Shown here: piece after piece, positions 34,629-43,665 of the stretch
How the letters are laid out: the number at the start of each line of letters is the position of its first letter
Position numbering within the stretch: position 1 is the stretch's first letter
Origin: Hyphomicrobiales bacterium
GTDB taxonomy: Bacteria > Pseudomonadota > Alphaproteobacteria > Rhizobiales > Aestuariivirgaceae
Reading direction: 5' to 3'
DNA length: 61,169 nucleotides
NCBI GenBank assembly: GCA_026990765.1
Contig: JALXCV010000072.1
Coordinates: 1-61,169, forward strand
Made by a program: the position numbers and the translations under genes
The notes under the pieces: model-generated
What the model saw: the letters and a program-made list of their open reading frames with translations, nothing else
Told to the model about the DNA's origin: nothing
Databases searched by the model: none

Positions 34629-35132
34629 GTGTTAAAACAACTGGCAGGTGCCGGACTTATTGCAGGCTCCATACTTGTTTCAGGATGTTCTGAAGGCGGC
34701 TTTCAGGACATGATAGGCACATCAAAAACCTCACTGGATGAAAGATCGGTTCGCCAGGGCCAGACCCTGACCATCCCGCCAGATCTGCAATTGCGTCCAC
34801 CAAGCAATGCACCGCGCCAGCCCGTGGCAACAGCCCAGCAGCCATATTACCCGCCGCAACAGCCATATGCGGCTCCCCCGGCACAGGGGCAATATCCGCC
34901 AGCACAGGGCCAGCAGGCATATGTTCCGCCCCAGCAACAGGCATATCGCCGTCCGCAACGCCAGGATGTTTATACCAGAAACGGTATCAACAAGATGAAT
35001 CCGGACGGAACCATGAAGCCGGGCTGGAAATTGGACAAGGAATTATACGAAGTCTATAAAAAGCGCAAACAGGCAAAAAATCCCAATTACGGCACCATTT
35101 TCAATATGGGTAATGTGTTCAAGGATGAATAA
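34629..35132 (+). CDS. DUF3035-like lipoprotein
   Basis: A 167-residue predicted lipoprotein. From GTG 34629 (AAGGGA about 10 nt upstream) the protein begins with a short signal ending L-V-S-G-C20, a lipobox. KTSLDERSVRQGQTLTIPPD followed by LQLRPP matches the DUF3035 pattern (K-T-x-D-E ... PPD-x-x-LRPP) that has been placed near the BAM complex in alphaproteobacteria. The middle is a Pro/Gln/Tyr low-complexity linker (about residues 65-120), and the end is a conserved, basic stretch. Its maturation requires LspA, encoded just upstream. Confidence 0.7.
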   Translation: MLKQLAGAGLIAGSILVSGCSEGGFQDMIGTSKTSLDERSVRQGQTLTIPPDLQLRPPSNAPRQPVATAQQPYYPPQQPYAAPPAQGQYPPAQGQQAYVPPQQQAYRRPQRQDVYTRNGINKMNPDGTMKPGWKLDKELYEVYKKRKQAKNPNYGTIFNMGNVFKDE

Positions 35133-35252
35133 TCCTTTGACTGACAGAATATGTTTTTGTCAAATCATGCAAAGCTAACAAAGAATTAAGTGGATTTTTT
35201 CTGCGTTTGCCTGCACCTACAGACCAATAATATCAGTAAATGGAGAAACATT

Positions 35253-36596
35253 TTGGCCAGATCAGCCCTGCTTCGCGCGGCTGTTTTTATAACAGCTCTG
35301 GTATTTGCATTATCACCTGCAACTGCCCTTAAAGTTGACGTATCTGAATTTGACCTTGCCAATGGCATGAAGGTGGTGGTGATACCTGATCACCGGGCAC
35401 CGGTTGTAACCCACATGGTCTGGTACAAGGTTGGGGCGGCAGATGAGGAAAAAGGCAAGGCTGGAATTGCCCATTTTCTTGAGCATTTGCTGTTCAAGGG
35501 CACCAAAAAGATACCTGCCGGCGAGTTCTCCAAGATCATCAAGCGCAATGGCGGGGTAGATAATGCCTTTACCTCACAGGACTTTACCGCATATTTCCAG
35601 CGCATAGCCAAAGACCGGCTGGAAATGGTCATGCAGATGGAAGCTGACCGGATGGTGAATCTCACCTTGAGCGACAAGGACGTGTTACCTGAACGCGCAG
35701 TTGTCAGGGAAGAACGCCGCAGCCGTACCGATAATAATCCGCAAAGCCTGTTCGGTGAGCAGGTTCGCGCCGCCCTTTACACCGCCCACCCATATGGCAC
35801 TCCGGTTATTGGCTGGATGTCGGAAGTGGCACAGCTTACCCGCAAGGATGCTGTGGATTTTTATCATAAATATTACACTCCCTCCAATGCCATTTTGATT
35901 GTTGCCGGTGATGTCACCGCCGATGAAATCAAAAAACTGGCCAAAAAATATTATGGAGTTCTGAAAAACACTGCAACACCAGGTCCACGCCATCGCACTG
36001 AAGAACCAGAACCGATTGCAGCACGGCGGGTGATAATGAAAGACAAGCGTGTTTCCTCACCATCATTGATGCGGATGTATCTGGCCCCATCATACAGCAC
36101 TTCCAAAGATGGTGAAGCCATGGCGCTTAGTGTGCTGTCGCAAATTATCGGTGGCGGGGCAACCAGCCGTTTTTACAAACAACTGGTAATCCGGGACAAG
36201 GTCGCTGCATCAGCATCATCATGGTATAATGGCGACGGGCTGGATAGTGGGGTTTTCGGCATCTATTCAATCCCGGCTGACAGGGATGATACCAGCAAGG
36301 TTGAAGCTGCCATTGATGAAATTATCGCCGATATCATCAAAAATGGGGTAACCGAAGAAGAGCTTGCCCGTGCCAAGCGAACCCTTGAAGCAAACACTAT
36401 TTATGCGCTGGATAATCAAAGGGAGTTGGCAAACGCCTTTGGTGAAGCACTGACCCAGGGCCAGAGCGTCAAGGATGTGCTTCAATGGTCTGACCGGATT
36501 AAGACCGTCAGCGCCAAACAGGTCAGGCAAGCTGCCAGACACATATTGCAGATCAAACGCTCGGTTACCGGGTTGTTGCTGAAAGACAAATCCTGA
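35253..36596 (+). CDS. M16 zinc peptidase, active subunit
   Basis: Periplasmic pitrilysin-type (M16) peptidase of about 447 aa. The inverted zinc motif is H74-F-L-E77-H78, and the third ligand Glu lies in ERAVVREERR near 150. A clear signal peptide (AAVFITALVFALSPATA) appears if translation begins at TTG 35253, with GGAG seven nt upstream; the longer frame from 35190 adds cysteine-rich residues unlike a signal. GGGATSRFYKQL near 315 is the glycine-rich loop region. It is 20 bp before the second M16 gene, its probable heterodimer partner. Confidence 0.92.
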   Translation: MARSALLRAAVFITALVFALSPATALKVDVSEFDLANGMKVVVIPDHRAPVVTHMVWYKVGAADEEKGKAGIAHFLEHLLFKGTKKIPAGEFSKIIKRNGGVDNAFTSQDFTAYFQRIAKDRLEMVMQMEADRMVNLTLSDKDVLPERAVVREERRSRTDNNPQSLFGEQVRAALYTAHPYGTPVIGWMSEVAQLTRKDAVDFYHKYYTPSNAILIVAGDVTADEIKKLAKKYYGVLKNTATPGPRHRTEEPEPIAARRVIMKDKRVSSPSLMRMYLAPSYSTSKDGEAMALSVLSQIIGGGATSRFYKQLVIRDKVAASASSWYNGDGLDSGVFGIYSIPADRDDTSKVEAAIDEIIADIIKNGVTEEELARAKRTLEANTIYALDNQRELANAFGEALTQGQSVKDVLQWSDRIKTVSAKQVRQAARHILQIKRSVTGLLLKDKS

Positions 36597-36616
36597 ATAA
36601 TTACTGGAACGCCCAA

Positions 36617-37951
36617 ATGAACTTCATTCGCCATGCCGTTGCAACTGTGATCGCCATAGGATTTGTGGTGGTCTCAATATCCACTGCCAGCGCAATCAAC
36701 ATCAAGAAAGTGAAATCAAAATCAGGTATTACCGCCTGGCTGGTGGAAGACCACACCGTGCCGATGATTGCCTTTGAATTCCTGTTCAAGGGTGGCTCCA
36801 GCGCTGATCCCAAAGACAAGCAGGGGCTTTCCAATTTCCTGTCTGCCACAATGGATGAAGGTGCAGGCGAGCTTGATTCTTCGGCTTTCCAGCAACGATT
36901 GAGCGATCTTTCAGTAAAGCTTAGTTTTGAAAATGGCCGTGATTATTTCTATGGATCAATGAAAACCCTTACCCGCAACCGCGATGAGGCTTTTGGGCTG
37001 TTAAAACTGGCACTGAACAAGCCGCGTTTTGACAAGGAACCGGTTGAACGCATGCGCCGCCAGCTGGTTATCTCGCTAAAAAGGGCTGCAACCAGACCGC
37101 GCACCATAGCCGCCAGAGCCTGGTCCAGATCGCTGATTGGCGATCACCCATATGCCGGATCATCTGATGGTACGGTTGCAGGCATCATGGCGATAACCGC
37201 AGATGATCTGAAAGCTGCAAAAAACCGGCTGATTGCCCGTGATGGTCTGATGGTTGCCGTTTCCGGTGATATTGATGCCAAAAGCCTGGCCAGATTGCTG
37301 GATGATACTTTTGGCGATCTGCCGGAAAAATCGGGAATGCCGGAAGTCCCTGACGTTACCTATAATGAAAAGGGATCAATTAACGTTATCGAGCAGAATA
37401 TTCCGCAAAGCATTATCCAGTTTGGTCACAAGGGCATCATGCGTGATGACCCTGATTTCATTCCGGTTTTTGTGATGAATTTCATTCTGGGTGGCGGCGG
37501 TTTTGGTTCGCGCCTGACCGAAGAAGTTCGCGAAAAGCGCGGGCTTTCATATTCGGTCTATTCAGCATTATCACCGCGCGACCATGGAGCATTCTTTTTT
37601 GGCACAGCTGCAACGGTCAATAAAAGGGTTGCGGAAACCATCAAGGTGATAAAACAGCAGATTGCCCGCATGGCCAAGGATGGCCCGACTGCCAAGGAAC
37701 TGGAAGCTGCCAAAAACTACCTTACCGGTTCATACCCGTTGCGGTTTGATTCAAATACCAAGATTGCCAGCCAGTTGCTTGGACTGCAACAGACAAGGCG
37801 CGGCATCCACTATGTGGAAAACCGCAATCAGCTCATTCGCCAGGTGACCTTGCAGCAGGTTCGCAAAGCCGCGGCAAAGCTATTAAAACCTGACAGTCTG
37901 ATTTTCACCATTGTTGGCAAGCCAGAGGGAATTAAAAGCTCGGCAAATTAA
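36617..37951 (+). CDS. M16-family protein without zinc motif (partner subunit)
   Basis: A 444-residue secreted protein (signal peptide HAVATVIAIGFVVVSISTASA) with the M16 fold: GGSSADPKDKQGLSNFLSATMDEG near 60 aligns with the HxxEH region of the previous gene, but the His and Glu are replaced (SNFLSA). The glycine-rich loop GGGGFGSRLTEEVREKRGLSYSVYS near 292 is intact, which in mitochondrial processing peptidase alpha and related partners guides the substrate. So this is the non-catalytic half of a heterodimer, the layout known from mitochondrial MPP and bacterial relatives. Confidence 0.92.
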   Translation: MNFIRHAVATVIAIGFVVVSISTASAINIKKVKSKSGITAWLVEDHTVPMIAFEFLFKGGSSADPKDKQGLSNFLSATMDEGAGELDSSAFQQRLSDLSVKLSFENGRDYFYGSMKTLTRNRDEAFGLLKLALNKPRFDKEPVERMRRQLVISLKRAATRPRTIAARAWSRSLIGDHPYAGSSDGTVAGIMAITADDLKAAKNRLIARDGLMVAVSGDIDAKSLARLLDDTFGDLPEKSGMPEVPDVTYNEKGSINVIEQNIPQSIIQFGHKGIMRDDPDFIPVFVMNFILGGGGFGSRLTEEVREKRGLSYSVYSALSPRDHGAFFFGTAATVNKRVAETIKVIKQQIARMAKDGPTAKELEAAKNYLTGSYPLRFDSNTKIASQLLGLQQTRRGIHYVENRNQLIRQVTLQQVRKAAAKLLKPDSLIFTIVGKPEGIKSSAN

Positions 37952-37989
37952 CATTTTGCCAAGCTGCAAATTTCCCCTATACAGGGATC

Positions 37990-39318
37990 ATGAGAATCCA
38001 ACAGGACATATCTGGATGCCTTGCCGGAACGATTGGTGAATATGGCATAAGTGACAGCGAATTCACCAGTGCCATAAAACGGGCCGAAGATGCCGTCAGC
38101 CGCGTAAGATCAAGAATTGGCGAAGGTCGTCTGGATCTGGCCTTGATGCCCGGCAAAACAGATGATTTGCAGGCATGTGCCAGGGCTGCTGAAATACTTA
38201 TGGCAGAGGGCACCAGAGACATCATTATTCTGGGCACTGGCGGTTCAAGCCTCGGGGCGCAGGCACTGGCGCAGATTGCAGGTTACAAGGTTTCAGGCGT
38301 CATTCCGTTTCACAATAACAAGAAGCGGATAAGATTGCATTTTCTTGATAATCTGGATGCCTGGACGCTTGATCGCACGCTTGAAGATCAGGATTTGAAA
38401 CGCAGCAAATTTCTGGTTATCTCCAAATCCGGCGGTACATCTGAAACCACTATGCAGATGCTTGTGGTTCTGGAAACCTTGAAAAAAATCGGGCTTGACT
38501 GGAATGCGCCATCGCAAATGGTGGTGATAACCGGTACTGAAGACCCTGAAAACAACCCGGTACTGCAACTGGCCAACCGTCACAAGCTTTTGGTACTGGA
38601 ACATGAGACCGGTATTGGCGGGCGATATTCGGTGTTGTCCAATGTTGGCATGTTGCCTGCCATGCTGATGGAACTGGAACCGCGCAAGATCCGTGATGGC
38701 GCGGCAAATGCCATTGCTCCGATTTTGAACAATGAGCCGGTTGACAATATTCCCGCTGCCATTGGGGCTGCGGTAAATATTGCGCTGATGGAGAATAATG
38801 GCATTGCTGCCAGTGTGATAATGCCATATTGCGAGCGCTTGCGGCTGTTTTCCACGTGGTTCCAGCAATTATGGGCTGAAAGCCTGTGCAAGGATGGCAA
38901 GGGAACAACACCGATTGCCAGTGCCGGACCGGTTGACCAGCATTCCCTGATGCAGATGTTCCTTGACGGGCCGCGCGACAAGCTGATCAATGTCATTCAG
39001 TTGCCAACAGCCAAAACCGGGTTCAAAATTCCGGCAAGCTACAAGGATGATGAGCTGATTGGTTATCTTGCCGGGCGTACCATTGGCGATATGACTGATT
39101 GCCAGCAACGCGCTACAGTTGCCACACTGATCAGCAACCAGCGCCCGGTGAGGGTTTTCAAAATGGACTGGCTGGACGGGGCATCAATGGGTGAACTGAT
39201 GATGCACTTCATGCTGGAGACCATATTGACCGGTTTCATGCTGGGAATTGACCCGTTCAACCAGCCTGCAGTCGAGCAGTCAAAAATCCTGACCAGAGAA
39301 TGTCTGGCGCAATTATAG
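37990..39318 (+). CDS. pgi: Glucose-6-phosphate isomerase
   Basis: Interconverts glucose 6-phosphate and fructose 6-phosphate. The 442-residue protein has the phosphosugar motifs ILGTGGSSLGAQ near 75 and VISKSGGTSETTMQ near 137, and the GGRYSVLSNVG segment near 210 with the conserved Arg. AESLCKDGKGTTPIASAGPVDQHS near 295 is also typical. It is shorter than E. coli Pgi (about 550), of the compact type seen in alphaproteobacteria. A hairpin just after the stop may end the transcript. Confidence 0.94.
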   Translation: MRIQQDISGCLAGTIGEYGISDSEFTSAIKRAEDAVSRVRSRIGEGRLDLALMPGKTDDLQACARAAEILMAEGTRDIIILGTGGSSLGAQALAQIAGYKVSGVIPFHNNKKRIRLHFLDNLDAWTLDRTLEDQDLKRSKFLVISKSGGTSETTMQMLVVLETLKKIGLDWNAPSQMVVITGTEDPENNPVLQLANRHKLLVLEHETGIGGRYSVLSNVGMLPAMLMELEPRKIRDGAANAIAPILNNEPVDNIPAAIGAAVNIALMENNGIAASVIMPYCERLRLFSTWFQQLWAESLCKDGKGTTPIASAGPVDQHSLMQMFLDGPRDKLINVIQLPTAKTGFKIPASYKDDELIGYLAGRTIGDMTDCQQRATVATLISNQRPVRVFKMDWLDGASMGELMMHFMLETILTGFMLGIDPFNQPAVEQSKILTRECLAQL

Positions 39319-39319
39319 C

Positions 39320-39337
39320 CCGGATTTGCGAATCCGG
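39320..39337 (+). terminator. Hairpin after pgi
   Basis: CCGGATT (39320-39326) and AATCCGG (39331-39337) form a perfect 7-bp stem with a TGCG loop, immediately after the pgi stop. ATATTGTA follows, not a full T tract. Next to it, CCCTCCCCTTGTGGG (39347-39361) looks like a scrap of the intergenic repeat described at 51.1 kb. Confidence 0.6.
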
Positions 39338-39406
39338 ATATTGTACCCTCCCCTTGTGGGTTCATGACCTGGTCAAATCGAAACAATTGTTGGCTGGAGC
39401 CGTCTT

Positions 39407-41161
39407 ATGCCAATTCGTCGCCTTTCTGAGGCTACCATAAACCGTATTGCCGCCGGTGAGGTGGTTGAACGCCCTGCCAGTGTGGTCAAGGAACTGGTGG
39501 AAAATGCCATTGATGCTGGCAGTACGCAGATTGACATTACCCTTGCTGATGGCGGGCGCAGCCTGATCAGGGTGGTTGATAATGGTTGCGGGATGAGCGC
39601 TGGCGACCTTGAGTTGGCAATTGAGCGCCACGCCACTTCCAAACTTGCAGATGATGATCTGGTCAATATCAAAAATCTCGGCTTTCGCGGTGAAGCCCTG
39701 CCCTCAATCGGTTCGGTGGCACGATTGAACATTACTTCACGCACCAGCAATGACAGCTCAGCCAACCAGATCAGAGTTGAAGGTGGACGCAAGCTGGAGA
39801 TACGACCTGCTGCACTTTCAAACGGAACCCGGATTGAAGTGCGCGATCTGTTTTATGCAGTCCCTGCCCGGCTGAAGTTTTTGAAAAGCGCCCGGGCAGA
39901 AACTGCCGAAGTTGCAGCCATTGTCAGACGTGTTGCCATGGCCTTTGCCCATATCGGTTTCAGCCTGATCAGTGATGGCCGCCAATTGTTGAAATTGCCA
40001 GCACGCGACACACTCAAACAGCGACTTGGCGATGTCATGGGCCATGAATTCATTGAAAACTCGGTTGAAATCAATGCTGAGCGCGAAATGTTCAAGCTTG
40101 CCGGTTTTGCCAGTCTGCCAACCCTTAACCGTTCGCAATCAACCATGCAGTTTATTTATGTGAATGGCCGGGCGGTGAAAGACAAGGTATTGCTGGGGGC
40201 GCTGCGCGGGGCCTATTCTGATTTCCTGATGCGCCAGCGCTTTCCCATGGTGGCGCTTTATGTGACGGCACCACCAGAATTTGTCGATGTTAATGTGCAT
40301 CCGGCTAAAACCGAAGTCAGGTTCCGTGAGCAGGCCAAGGTTACCGGCATGATCGTATCAGCCATCCGCCAGGCAATAGGAGCAGCAGGACATCGCACCG
40401 CCAATATTGGCAGCGGGGCAACCATTGAAGCATTTGGCCACAATCGGCAGCACTTTGCACCAACCCGGCCAACAACAACCGAAATGGGGTTTTCTGAAAA
40501 TGCCCAGAGCTTTGCCGGTTTTGATATGCCCGGCGCTGACGCATCGGCCAGCCAGCCACAGGCTGATGCAGATAATATTGATTATCCGCTGGGGGCGGCA
40601 AAGGCTCAACTGCATGAAAATTACATTATCGCCCAGACCCGTGATGGTATTGTCATTGTTGACCAGCATGCTGCCCATGAAAGACTGGTTCTGGAAAAGC
40701 TGAAGGAAGAACGGGCAAATTCCGCAATTACCCGCCAGCCGCTTTTAGTGCCGGAAGTAATAAATCTCGACCCGGCGGCGGTAGAACGGTTTGCTGCTAT
40801 AAGGGATGAACTGGAAAAGGCCGGCATGGTGCTGGAGCCTTTTGGGAGCGAGGCAATCATTATCCGTGAAGTGCCAGCACAACTGGCCGGGGCCAATATT
40901 GCCCGGCTTGTGGCTGACCTGGCTGATGATCTGGAAACCGACCAGTCCACCAGCTCGCTTAATGAGCGCAATGAAAATCTGCTGGCAACCATGGCCTGTC
41001 ATGGTTCGGTGCGTTCCGGGCGCCGGCTTACCGGTGATGAAATGAACGCATTACTCAGAAAGATGGAAAACACGCCATTTTCAGGCCAGTGCAATCATGG
41101 TCGCCCGACCTATGTGCAATTATCACTTGACGACATAGAAAAGCTTTTTGCCCGGCGCTGA
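39407..41161 (+). CDS. mutL: DNA mismatch repair protein MutL
   Basis: GHKL ATPase and mismatch-repair endonuclease of 584 aa. N-terminal motifs are KELVENAIDAGS near 30, DNGCGM near 58 and GFRGEALPSIGSV near 95. The C-terminal domain has the endonuclease motif D419-QHA-x2-E-x4-E, plus ACHGSVRSG near 530 and SGQCNHGRPT near 560 (zinc-site cysteines/histidines). So it nicks DNA itself, as expected where MutH is absent. Between them is a flexible linker (about 340-395). Single gene, convergent with the coiled-coil gene. Confidence 0.97.
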   Translation: MPIRRLSEATINRIAAGEVVERPASVVKELVENAIDAGSTQIDITLADGGRSLIRVVDNGCGMSAGDLELAIERHATSKLADDDLVNIKNLGFRGEALPSIGSVARLNITSRTSNDSSANQIRVEGGRKLEIRPAALSNGTRIEVRDLFYAVPARLKFLKSARAETAEVAAIVRRVAMAFAHIGFSLISDGRQLLKLPARDTLKQRLGDVMGHEFIENSVEINAEREMFKLAGFASLPTLNRSQSTMQFIYVNGRAVKDKVLLGALRGAYSDFLMRQRFPMVALYVTAPPEFVDVNVHPAKTEVRFREQAKVTGMIVSAIRQAIGAAGHRTANIGSGATIEAFGHNRQHFAPTRPTTTEMGFSENAQSFAGFDMPGADASASQPQADADNIDYPLGAAKAQLHENYIIAQTRDGIVIVDQHAAHERLVLEKLKEERANSAITRQPLLVPEVINLDPAAVERFAAIRDELEKAGMVLEPFGSEAIIIREVPAQLAGANIARLVADLADDLETDQSTSSLNERNENLLATMACHGSVRSGRRLTGDEMNALLRKMENTPFSGQCNHGRPTYVQLSLDDIEKLFARR

Positions 41162-41168
41162 GTTGATT

Positions 41169-41429
41169 TCATTCTTCTTCGGGTTCATTCGCCAGTGTTT
41201 CCATGGCTTCGCGACCATTTTTTATCTGGGCCTTGCAAACCCTTATCCGGCGCTTGATTTTCTTCTTTTCTTTATTGGTCTCAGCTTCTTCCAGCTTGCG
41301 TTCAAATTTGGCCAGCTTTATCTCCAGCCTTTCAACCAGCTCTTTAACTGCCTTGATACGCTTCAATTGACGGCTTTTTTTAGAATCCAGTATTGCCTGA
41401 AGTTCATTGATGATTTCCTTGAAACCCAT
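41169..41429 (-). CDS. Small charged coiled-coil protein
   Basis: An 86-residue protein I cannot assign to a family. It is almost entirely helix-forming and highly charged (KAVKELVERLEIKLAKFERK, then LEEAETNKEKKKIKRRIRV), with heptad-like spacing of Leu/Ile, so a coiled coil. One Cys near residue 66. It lies 29 bp downstream of the Na/Pi cotransporter gene in the same direction and is probably co-transcribed, possibly acting on the transporter or its PhoU-like domain; this is inference. Confidence 0.65.
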   Translation of the reverse strand: MGFKEIINELQAILDSKKSRQLKRIKAVKELVERLEIKLAKFERKLEEAETNKEKKKIKRRIRVCKAQIKNGREAMETLANEPEEE

Positions 41430-41458
41430 AGATCACACTCCTTGTTAGAGTTTATCTT

Positions 41459-43261
41459 TTATTCCGAATTGGTTGCGGCAAGATTTCCGATGTCTTCATC
41501 ATCAAGCGCCAGATAACCTTGCGCATCTCTGCCCTCTGGATCAAAATCACTAAACAGGATTTTTCCGGCCCTGGCCAAATCCCTGATAATGGCCTTGGCG
41601 AAGAACAGATCATTCATCAGTGATGTTGCTTCTGTACCTGTAATCTGGCCCTTGCGTATCAATTTATCAAGCTTTCGAATTGTCGCATTGCGGTTCTGCC
41701 TGGCAGAAAGCTTTAATTCATCAAGGTCCATTACATCCACATCCGGGTCTGCACGCCGCAACCGGTCGATCAGTCTAAGGATTCTGGCAATATTGATTCT
41801 GATATTATTATATTGTTCCCGCATTACCGGATTTTTGGATGTAACATATGCCTGGGTGTTCTTTTGCAGTAACTGAATATCTTTTACAGCCTGGGCAATC
41901 CTCAAGCTGGCAGTGCGCAATTCAAAAAGCCGGTCAGCAAATTCCGGTTCAAGCTGTATCTGGGCACGGCCGGAAAACTCGACAATATCCGAATGCAGCT
42001 TTTTGATGGAATACACATATTGCTCATCGACATTGGTAGTGATGATGTCTTTAGAACTTGTTATGGCATTTTCAAGATCATCATCTGAAACAATGACTGA
42101 TCGATGTACCGATATGGCATGTGCAATAATTTCAAAGGCATTATCATAAAGATGCAACACTTCGTTGCGTACAGCCTCAATCAGGGTTTCAGGAAAATCA
42201 ATGACCGACTCATTCAAAAATCTTGGCTCGGCAATTGACAGTTCAGATGCCGGCAGAATCTTATGCAGAAAGCTAACCAGAACATTGACAAAAGGCGCCA
42301 TTACAGCAACACCGATACAGTTGAACAATGAGTGGAAAACCGCCAGTTTCAGCGTGTAATTGTCATCTGCAATCCCGACATGACTGCTTATCCAGCCAAC
42401 AACCCAGATAATCTGCCACATGAAGATAATGGCAATCAGTCCGGTAACAGAGTTGAAAATCAGATGGGCACCTGCCAGACGCTTGCCCTGAATATTGGCA
42501 CTCATGGCCCCGATAATGGCAGTAATCGTGGTGCCAATATTGGCCCCGATTGCCAGTGCAAGGGCATTTTCATAGGTTACCTGACCAACAGACAGGGCGG
42601 TGATGATCAAAACCAGAGTGGCATGTGAGCTTTGCATCACCACAGTGGCCACAAGTCCCAGGAAAGTGAACATGAACAGACCGGCATATCCAGTCATGGA
42701 ATATTTGGTCAGGTCAATGCTGCCACGGAAGGCTTCAAAACCTTCTTTCATGAAATGGATACCAAGAAACAGCAATCCTAGACCGGCCAGTACATAGCCA
42801 ATACCTTTCAGATTCTTTGATTTCTGGAAAACCAGAATAATACCAAAAACCAGCATCGGCATGGCATAGGCTGAAATCTTGACCTTCAACCCAAAACCGG
42901 CAATCAGCCAGGCACCGGTCGTAGTTCCCAGATTGGCCCCGAAAATGATGCCGATACCGGCAGCCAGACCAATGAGACCGGCACTCAGAAATGATATGGT
43001 GATCACTGAAACCAGCGAGCTTGACTGCATCAAAGAGGTGGTGACAATGCCAAAGGAAATGCTTTTCCATAATCTGTCAGTGGTTTTGGAAAGCAGCTTT
43101 TCCAGAATACCACCTGTGAAGGCTCTGAAACCATCTTCCAGAAAAATCATACCGAACAGGAATATTGATACACCAGCTGCAATCTGCTTGAAATCCGGGC
43201 TGAACCAGAAGCCGATTGACAGAATAATGAGAACTACGGGAAGGATAATACGCTTGATCAT
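41459..43261 (-). CDS. Na/Pi cotransporter family protein with C-terminal PhoU-like domain
   Basis: A 600-residue protein. The N-terminal 300 residues hold the duplicated NptA/PNaS core: GIVTTSLMQSSSLVSVITISFLSAGL near 75 and ATVVMQSSHATLVLIITALSVG near 205 carry the paired Q-S-S-S/QSSHA motifs, and GANLGTTTGAWL near 107 with GANIGTTITAIIG near 238 the G-T-T motifs. The C-terminal half is helical, PhoU-like (about 350-560). It imports phosphate with sodium. A possible Pho box lies about 116-133 bp upstream. The coiled-coil gene follows. Confidence 0.93.
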   Translation of the reverse strand: MIKRIILPVVLIILSIGFWFSPDFKQIAAGVSIFLFGMIFLEDGFRAFTGGILEKLLSKTTDRLWKSISFGIVTTSLMQSSSLVSVITISFLSAGLIGLAAGIGIIFGANLGTTTGAWLIAGFGLKVKISAYAMPMLVFGIILVFQKSKNLKGIGYVLAGLGLLFLGIHFMKEGFEAFRGSIDLTKYSMTGYAGLFMFTFLGLVATVVMQSSHATLVLIITALSVGQVTYENALALAIGANIGTTITAIIGAMSANIQGKRLAGAHLIFNSVTGLIAIIFMWQIIWVVGWISSHVGIADDNYTLKLAVFHSLFNCIGVAVMAPFVNVLVSFLHKILPASELSIAEPRFLNESVIDFPETLIEAVRNEVLHLYDNAFEIIAHAISVHRSVIVSDDDLENAITSSKDIITTNVDEQYVYSIKKLHSDIVEFSGRAQIQLEPEFADRLFELRTASLRIAQAVKDIQLLQKNTQAYVTSKNPVMREQYNNIRINIARILRLIDRLRRADPDVDVMDLDELKLSARQNRNATIRKLDKLIRKGQITGTEATSLMNDLFFAKAIIRDLARAGKILFSDFDPEGRDAQGYLALDDEDIGNLAATNSE

Positions 43262-43376
43262 TGGATTTCACGCTTTTTATTAAAAGCACCATTCACCCGG
43301 GATTGAGCAAACAATGCTCTGAAAAACTGATATGAACCGCAATCTATAGTGAGCGGGAAGTGGTGTCGAGATAATT

Positions 43377-43394
43377 ATGACATTATTGTAACAA
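43377..43394 (-). promoter_or_regulatory. Possible Pho box upstream of the Na/Pi cotransporter gene
   Basis: On the minus strand TTGTTAC-AATA-ATGTCAT resembles the PHO box CTGTCAT-AAAT-CTGTCAC: two 7-mers at 11-bp period with 9 of 14 core matches. Context (phosphate transporter 116 bp downstream) supports it; the match itself is modest. Confidence 0.35.
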
Positions 43395-43436
43395 ATCAGC
43401 CCCTTGAAGTTCCTTTAATTACAAGATCACACCCGC

Positions 43437-43601
43437 TCACCTCGACAATAACGGTATCAGCATGACAATACAGGAAATTGTCCAGACCACACTACCTGTT
43501 ACAGTCAGCATGTCAGCGTGCTGGATACCTGTTGTTATGAATAACAGCCCGGCAATGATAAAGCCTGCCATCCCGAAAATCTGATACCATTTATCGTGCA
43601 T
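43437..43601 (-). CDS. Small two-helix membrane protein (54 aa), candidate
   Basis: Reading leftward from ATG 43601 gives an open frame of 54 codons ending at TGA 43437-43439. The protein has two hydrophobic stretches (IFGMAGFIIAGLLFITTG and VVWTISCIVMLIPLL) split by a short polar turn with His/Asp, so a hairpin in the membrane. No Shine-Dalgarno is obvious. It lies between the amidotransferase gene (64 bp upstream) and the Na/Pi gene on the same strand. The clean membrane pattern in a gap otherwise too large for this genome makes it likely real; no family is recognised. Confidence 0.5.
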   Translation of the reverse strand: MHDKWYQIFGMAGFIIAGLLFITTGIQHADMLTVTGSVVWTISCIVMLIPLLSR

Positions 43602-43665
43602 GCAACAAGCCGATCATATCAAGAGCGAGTCATGGTTACATTGAAACATTTGACCATGACATGCT

